This document shows, piece after piece, positions 32,338 to 35,904 of a DNA stretch of 35,904 nucleotides. The notes below the pieces were generated by a model, which ran no database searches, was not told the origin of the DNA, and saw nothing but the letters and a program-made list of their open reading frames with translations. How positions within the stretch are numbered: the first letter of the stretch is position 1; each line of letters opens with the position of its first letter. The stretch is from an uncultured bacterium (GTDB taxonomy: Bacteria; Cyanobacteriota; Vampirovibrionia; Gastranaerophilales; Gastranaerophilaceae), in NCBI GenBank assembly GCA_949284155.1, contig CASDVD010000095.1, forward strand, positions 1-35,904, given 5' to 3'. The translations under genes and the position numbers were made by a program.

Positions 32338-32772
32338 TTAAATGGTTTCTTTATATAATGCTGCTGTGTTGAGCTTTCTTAACATTTCTTTTAATACCGG
32401 CCCTTTGCTTTTGTTGACGGAGTTCATTACGTCTGTATAGTCAACAATTTTTTTGCTTTTTTCGGGTAAAATAGGTGCGGGTTCATCTTTTTGCGTAATC
32501 GATGTAACGACTTCTTCCGTGTCCATGTTAAGCTTAGAAAGAAAAGTGGTTCTTTCTGCGTCAGCCGCAATTAAAAATTTTTCATCTCCGGCTTTTATTA
32601 CATAAAGTGTTTTTCTTTGTGAAAGATTAAGTGCGTTTTCAATTTTGAGCTCACTGTCATTACCTGTACAGCGGCTGTTTACCATTGTTTTTTTGAAAAC
32701 AATAAGACATAAGAATATGGCTCCAACCATTGCCATTGTGTATATGCCGAATTGTATAAGATATGTACTCAT
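32338..32772 (-). CDS. fliO: FliO-like flagellar assembly protein
   Basis: 144 residues. One N-terminal membrane helix (about 8-27; IYTMAMVGAIFLCLIVFKK), then a cytoplasmic part with the FliO-type core LKIENALNLSQRKTLYVIKAGDEKFLIAADAERTTFL in split form (beta-rich K-T-L-Y-V-I and L-I-A-A-D), and an unstructured tail. FliO is the poorly conserved scaffold for assembling FliP in the export gate. The assignment rests on domain plan plus position right before fliP. GGAGAA lies upstream of the ATG. Confidence 0.82.
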   Translation of the reverse strand: MSTYLIQFGIYTMAMVGAIFLCLIVFKKTMVNSRCTGNDSELKIENALNLSQRKTLYVIKAGDEKFLIAADAERTTFLSKLNMDTEEVVTSITQKDEPAPILPEKSKKIVDYTDVMNSVNKSKGPVLKEMLRKLNTAALYKETI

Positions 32773-32795
32773 GTATGTTCTCCGGATTTTACTGT

Positions 32796-34019
32796 TTATA
32801 AATCTTCTTCATCTACGTCAAAGTCGCTGTAATCAAAATCTTCTTCTTTAAATTCACTGTCTTCTTGATTTTGCGGTTCTTCATTATATATTTCCTGCGG
32901 TTGAGTTTGCTGGGCCGGTGGAGCTGTTTGAACTGCTCCGTTTTGATAATCGGCAATTTGTGCATTTTCTGACGCATTATTTTTTTCTTCTGTAAATATT
33001 TCGTTTATTCTTACTCCATATCTATCATTTATAATGACCAATTCTCCGGAGGCAATAATTTTGTCCTCAACTTTTAAATCAATTTTATTGTTATAAACTG
33101 AGCCTATATCGACAACAAGCCCTTCAGAAATCTGTTTAAGTTCGCCGAGCGAAAGTTTGACTTTCTCAAATTCTGCACCGAGTTCGACTTGTATATTGTC
33201 CCACATGACATATAAATCGCTGCTGCTCATAGATGTGCCTCCATTATTTTCGTTTATATTAAAATCTATTATCAATGCCGGATTAGGGGCTATGCGGAAT
33301 TTTTTCTTTTGTCCGTCAAATAAAAGTATCATTTCATCGATATGGCTTCTTTCAAGCAGCACTACATCGTCTACTTCCATTTGTTTCAGGTCGCTTAATC
33401 TGATTCTTGTCCGCCCTACTTCAATATTTACGTCGGCTTTGTAAAATGTAAAATTATCTATAGAAAATTTTTCTTCTGTGAGCTGCATTGGCTCAGGTCG
33501 TATTGCAACTATCGGAATAGTTATTATAAGTTTTCCCAGGGATTGGAATTCATCTTCAAAAAAGTACGTTAAATTGCATTCATTGTAATTTGTATTGTTT
33601 TTTGGCAGCTCTGAGCCTTTAAGGATTAGGTCGGAAAATTTACTGTACAAATAATTATTAAATTCAGTTAGTATTGTGGCTTCAAGCTCTGTCAGCTTTT
33701 CTATGTTAAACGCTTTTCTGCTCATACCGAGGCAGCCTTCAAGAAGGTTTTGCACCATTTGTTTTGAAAGCCTTAAAAATACTGAAAGTTCTCTGTTTAA
33801 TCTTATTTGTGTAACAAAATATTCATCTGCTGCCGCAAGAACATTTACATTTTCATTCAGGGCAACCAGACGACAGTCCATTTCTTCATCCCAGAACTCT
33901 TTTGACCCTGCTGATATCTGCCGGGAAAAATTTGTGTCAAACCAGTTAAAAGTTAGCGGTAATTGTTGTGAAAATACCGATATTTCCTGTTCTTCTTCTG
34001 TAAAATCGCCTAAACGCAA
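32796..34019 (-). CDS. Flagellar C-ring protein with two SPOA domains (FliM/FliN-like)
   Basis: 407 residues with a TTG start at 34019 and GAGGG about seven bases upstream. The N-terminal 190 residues are unassigned, with a region like the FliM middle domain (L-S-R-x, YFVTQIRLNRELSVFL). SPOA domain 1 is at 196-262 (VNIEVGRTRIRLSDLKQMEV, VVLLERSHID) and SPOA 2 at 274-343 (IQVELGAEFEKVKLSLGELK, ISEGLVVDIGS, NDRYGVRINEI). Two SPOA domains in one chain are the SctQ/FliY-type arrangement, instead of separate FliM and FliN. A Gln/Pro-rich then acidic tail covers 365-407. It should form the cytoplasmic ring that sorts export cargo and, in flagella, sets rotation. It is first in this operon. Confidence 0.82.
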   Translation of the reverse strand: MRLGDFTEEEQEISVFSQQLPLTFNWFDTNFSRQISAGSKEFWDEEMDCRLVALNENVNVLAAADEYFVTQIRLNRELSVFLRLSKQMVQNLLEGCLGMSRKAFNIEKLTELEATILTEFNNYLYSKFSDLILKGSELPKNNTNYNECNLTYFFEDEFQSLGKLIITIPIVAIRPEPMQLTEEKFSIDNFTFYKADVNIEVGRTRIRLSDLKQMEVDDVVLLERSHIDEMILLFDGQKKKFRIAPNPALIIDFNINENNGGTSMSSSDLYVMWDNIQVELGAEFEKVKLSLGELKQISEGLVVDIGSVYNNKIDLKVEDKIIASGELVIINDRYGVRINEIFTEEKNNASENAQIADYQNGAVQTAPPAQQTQPQEIYNEEPQNQEDSEFKEEDFDYSDFDVDEEDL

Positions 34020-34274
34020 TTTTTAATCCCTCATCCCTAATGAAAATGTCTATTACATCTTCCCAAATATTATATTAGTAATCACGCAATGTTCTAACAT
34101 CATACATTCAGATTAGATTTTTTAAGTCTGTTTTATTATTCAATTTTGCGCTTTATTGTGCTTATGTATTGATTGCTTTTTTATTAAATAATTGTCCTAA
34201 AAAACATGGTTGCATCCTGATTTTTGAGTTAACATGTTTTGTGTAAAAAGTATTGTTAATAAAGGAATGATGAT
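34020..34274. other. Divergent promoter region between flagellar operon and nifU
   Basis: About 255 bases with no gene. It must hold promoters both ways. AAAACATG (34201-34208) and CATGTTTT (34233-34240) form an inverted repeat with a 24-base spacer; TTAACA (34229) and TATTGT (34251) could be boxes for nifU. No -24/-12 sigma-54 sequence or clear FliA-type promoter (TAAA N15 GCCGATAA) was seen. Confidence 0.4.
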
Positions 34275-35096
34275 ATGTGGGAATATACTGAAAAAGTAAT
34301 GGACCATTATAAAAATCCGAGAAATGTCGGAGAGATAAAAGATGCTGATGCTGTAGGCGAAGCCGGTTCGCTGGCCTGCGGGGATGCATTGAAGTTATAT
34401 TTGAAAGTCGATAAGAACGGAATAATTACCGATGCCAAATTTCAGACTTTCGGGTGCGGTTCTGCGGTGGCAAGCTCCAGTATACTGACTGAGATGGTAA
34501 TCGGAAAACATATAGATGAAGCGAAAAAAATTACAAATCAGCAAATAGCTGATGCTCTCGGTGGCCTGCCTCCCGAAAAAATGCACTGTTCTGTTATGGG
34601 CCATGATGCTTTAAACTCCGCTATTGCCAATTATTATGGCGAAGAATATCTTGAACCTGAGGATGACAAAATTCTCTGCCGGTGCTACCACGTAACTGAA
34701 AAACATCTGAGACAAATTATTGAAGAAAATCATCTTAAAGATTTGGAAGAAGTTATGAATTATGCAAAAGCCGGCGGTGCTTGCGGCCAATGCCATATGG
34801 TTATCCAAAAACTATTAGATGAATATAACATTGAAAAGCCTAAACCGGACATAAAAAACATGTCAGCTACGCAGCTCATTTTAAAGGTTAATAATGTTAT
34901 TGAAAAATATATTTCAAACGAACTTCGCAAAGACGGCGGTGATATTGAACTTATTGATGTTAAGGACAATAAGGTCTATGTTTCCTTAAAAGGAAGCTGC
35001 AAGTCCTGCAAATTCTCTTCAAATACATTGAAAAACTTTGTGGAGGCTTCTTTGAAAGAACATATTTCGCCGGATATAGAAGTTGTTGAGGTGTAA
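34275..35096 (+). CDS. nifU: Full-length NifU Fe-S cluster scaffold
   Basis: 273 residues in three domains, as in nitrogen-fixer and cyanobacterial-relative NifU. The IscU-like scaffold (1-125) has Cys35, Cys61 and Cys105 (EAGSLACGDALKL, FGCGS, HCSVMGH). The middle [2Fe-2S] domain (about 134-185) has Cys135, Cys137, Cys170 and Cys173 (CRCYHVTEKHL, GGACGQCHMVI). The C-terminal Nfu domain (about 198-273) has CxxC at 242-245 (GSCKSCKFSSNTL). NifU builds clusters with sulfur from NifS and passes them to target proteins. AAAGGA lies upstream. No other nif genes are visible, so it is likely the general Fe-S system here. nifS starts one base after its stop. Confidence 0.95.
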   Translation: MWEYTEKVMDHYKNPRNVGEIKDADAVGEAGSLACGDALKLYLKVDKNGIITDAKFQTFGCGSAVASSSILTEMVIGKHIDEAKKITNQQIADALGGLPPEKMHCSVMGHDALNSAIANYYGEEYLEPEDDKILCRCYHVTEKHLRQIIEENHLKDLEEVMNYAKAGGACGQCHMVIQKLLDEYNIEKPKPDIKNMSATQLILKVNNVIEKYISNELRKDGGDIELIDVKDNKVYVSLKGSCKSCKFSSNTLKNFVEASLKEHISPDIEVVEV

Positions 35097-35097
35097 A

Positions 35098-35904
35098 ATG
35101 TCAGAGAAAATAGTTTATTTGGATAATAACGCAACAACAAAAATTGACCCGATTGTTTTTGAAGCAATGGTGCCCTATTTTTGTGAATATTACGGCAATC
35201 CGTCAAGTACACATGAGTTCGGCGGGAAAGTTTCTTACGCTATTCGTGATGCCAGAGAGTCAGTCAAAGAACTGATGGGTGCTGCTGATATGAAAGAAAT
35301 TATTTTTACCGGCTCCGGTTCTGAAAGTGCAAACATGGCTATCAGAGGTGTTTTGGAAGCTAATAAAAATAAAAAACATATCATTACTACAAAAGTTGAG
35401 CATCCTTGTGTTTTGAATCTTTACAAATATTTTGAAAAACAAGGTTATGAGGTGACTTATCTCAGTGTGGACAGTGAAGGCAATCTCGATTTAAATGAAC
35501 TGAGTGAAGCTGTAAATGAGGACACTGCGCTTGTCAGTATGATGGCGGCTAATAATGAAACAGGAGTTATCCTTCCTTATCAGCGTGCTGCTTCTATTGT
35601 TAAAAGTAAAAATCCAAAAACAAAAGTCTTTGTTGATGCTGTTCAAGGTGCAGGTAAGATTCCGCTCGATGTCAAAAATACTGATGTTGATTTGATGGGT
35701 ATTGCCGGACATAAAATTCATGCGCCTAAGGGGGTAGGTGCTTTATATATAAAAACCGGAACACTTTTGCCCGCATTAATTATCGGCGGGCATCAGGAAA
35801 GAGGCAAGCGTGCCGGAACAGAAAATGTAACAAGCATAGTCGGGCTCGGTGTTGCTGCAAGGCTTGCAAAAGATGCACTAACAGATGAAGCTACCAGAGT
35901 TAAA
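35098..35904 (+). CDS. nifS: Cysteine desulfurase NifS (5' part, cut by window end)
   Basis: The 269 codons present show the NifS/IscS fold-type V transferase: YLDNNATTKIDP at the N-terminus, NPSSTHEFG, EIIFTGSGSESANMAIRG, VEHPCVLNL (His102), ANNETGVILP, VDAVQGAGK (Asp180, Gln183) and AGHKIHAPKGVGAL with PLP-binding Lys206. The start at 35098 follows nifU by one base, and GAGGTG is just upstream. The catalytic Cys loop lies beyond the window. It turns cysteine to alanine and hands sulfur to NifU. The N-terminal V-Y-L-D-N-N-A-T-T and the NifU pairing favour the NifS name over IscS, but the two grade into each other. Confidence 0.93.
   Translation, partial: MSEKIVYLDNNATTKIDPIVFEAMVPYFCEYYGNPSSTHEFGGKVSYAIRDARESVKELMGAADMKEIIFTGSGSESANMAIRGVLEANKNKKHIITTKVEHPCVLNLYKYFEKQGYEVTYLSVDSEGNLDLNELSEAVNEDTALVSMMAANNETGVILPYQRAASIVKSKNPKTKVFVDAVQGAGKIPLDVKNTDVDLMGIAGHKIHAPKGVGALYIKTGTLLPALIIGGHQERGKRAGTENVTSIVGLGVAARLAKDALTDEATRVK

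Overview
This AT-rich window (about two thirds A+T by eye) looks like chromosomal DNA of a non-photosynthetic relative of cyanobacteria, of the gut Melainabacteria/Vampirovibrionia type (Gastranaerophilales-like). The reasons are the mix of a cyanobacterial-style three-domain NifU next to NifS, S-layer-homology (SLH) surface protein, flagellar export genes with a FliA/WhiG-type sigma factor, and several exported or small proteins that I recognise as a type seen in that group but cannot name. This placement is inference; no 16S or marker tree was possible. No prophage, IS element or CRISPR array is visible.

Layout. 1-800: a structured non-coding RNA with its own promoter and terminator, two tRNA-Leu genes on the minus strand, and a broken tRNA-Leu fragment carrying a hairpin. 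800-5,100: an exported protein, a small unknown, a PLP aminotransferase, and a minus-strand pair made of a catalytically dead M48-like protein and an exported protein. 5,200-9,750: MdaB-like quinone reductase, then mostly minus-strand housekeeping genes (TM2 protein, FtsB/DivIC, Bax inhibitor-1 family, TcdA, unknowns). 9,750-13,950: a candidate CU-rich small RNA, a small winged-helix protein, FliA-type sigma factor, TatD, TlyA, and a strongly expressed coiled-coil protein with a distinctive promoter. 14,000-19,750: ValS, an unknown, a 51-aa basic protein with its own transcription unit, and a Cys-rich SLH protein. 20,000-27,200: TolC-type outer-membrane protein, RimO, GroES-GroEL, and an Slt-type lytic transglycosylase. 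27,200-29,000: a small ORF behind a palindromic operator, and a receiver-histidine kinase. 29,100-34,000: a minus-strand flagellar operon, in transcription order double-SPOA FliM/FliN-like, FliO, FliP, FliQ (long tail), a pilus-N-terminal-domain protein, FliR, then an orphan sugar-ABC permease. 34,275-end: NifU and the 5' part of NifS.

How it fits together. TolC, SLH protein, lytic transglycosylase, flagellar gate and SPOA protein together describe a diderm cell with an S-layer-like or peptidoglycan-linked envelope and probably motility. The FliA-type sigma factor may serve the flagellar genes. TatD/TlyA, TcdA and RimO are nucleic-acid and ribosome maintenance functions. NifU/NifS supply Fe-S clusters that RimO and others need.

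The most unusual items are the unassigned RNA at 134-359, the CU-rich RNA ending at 9,996, the two sub-60-residue proteins, the pilus-type domain protein between FliQ and FliR, and the near-perfect palindrome at the groESL promoter in place of a CIRCE element.
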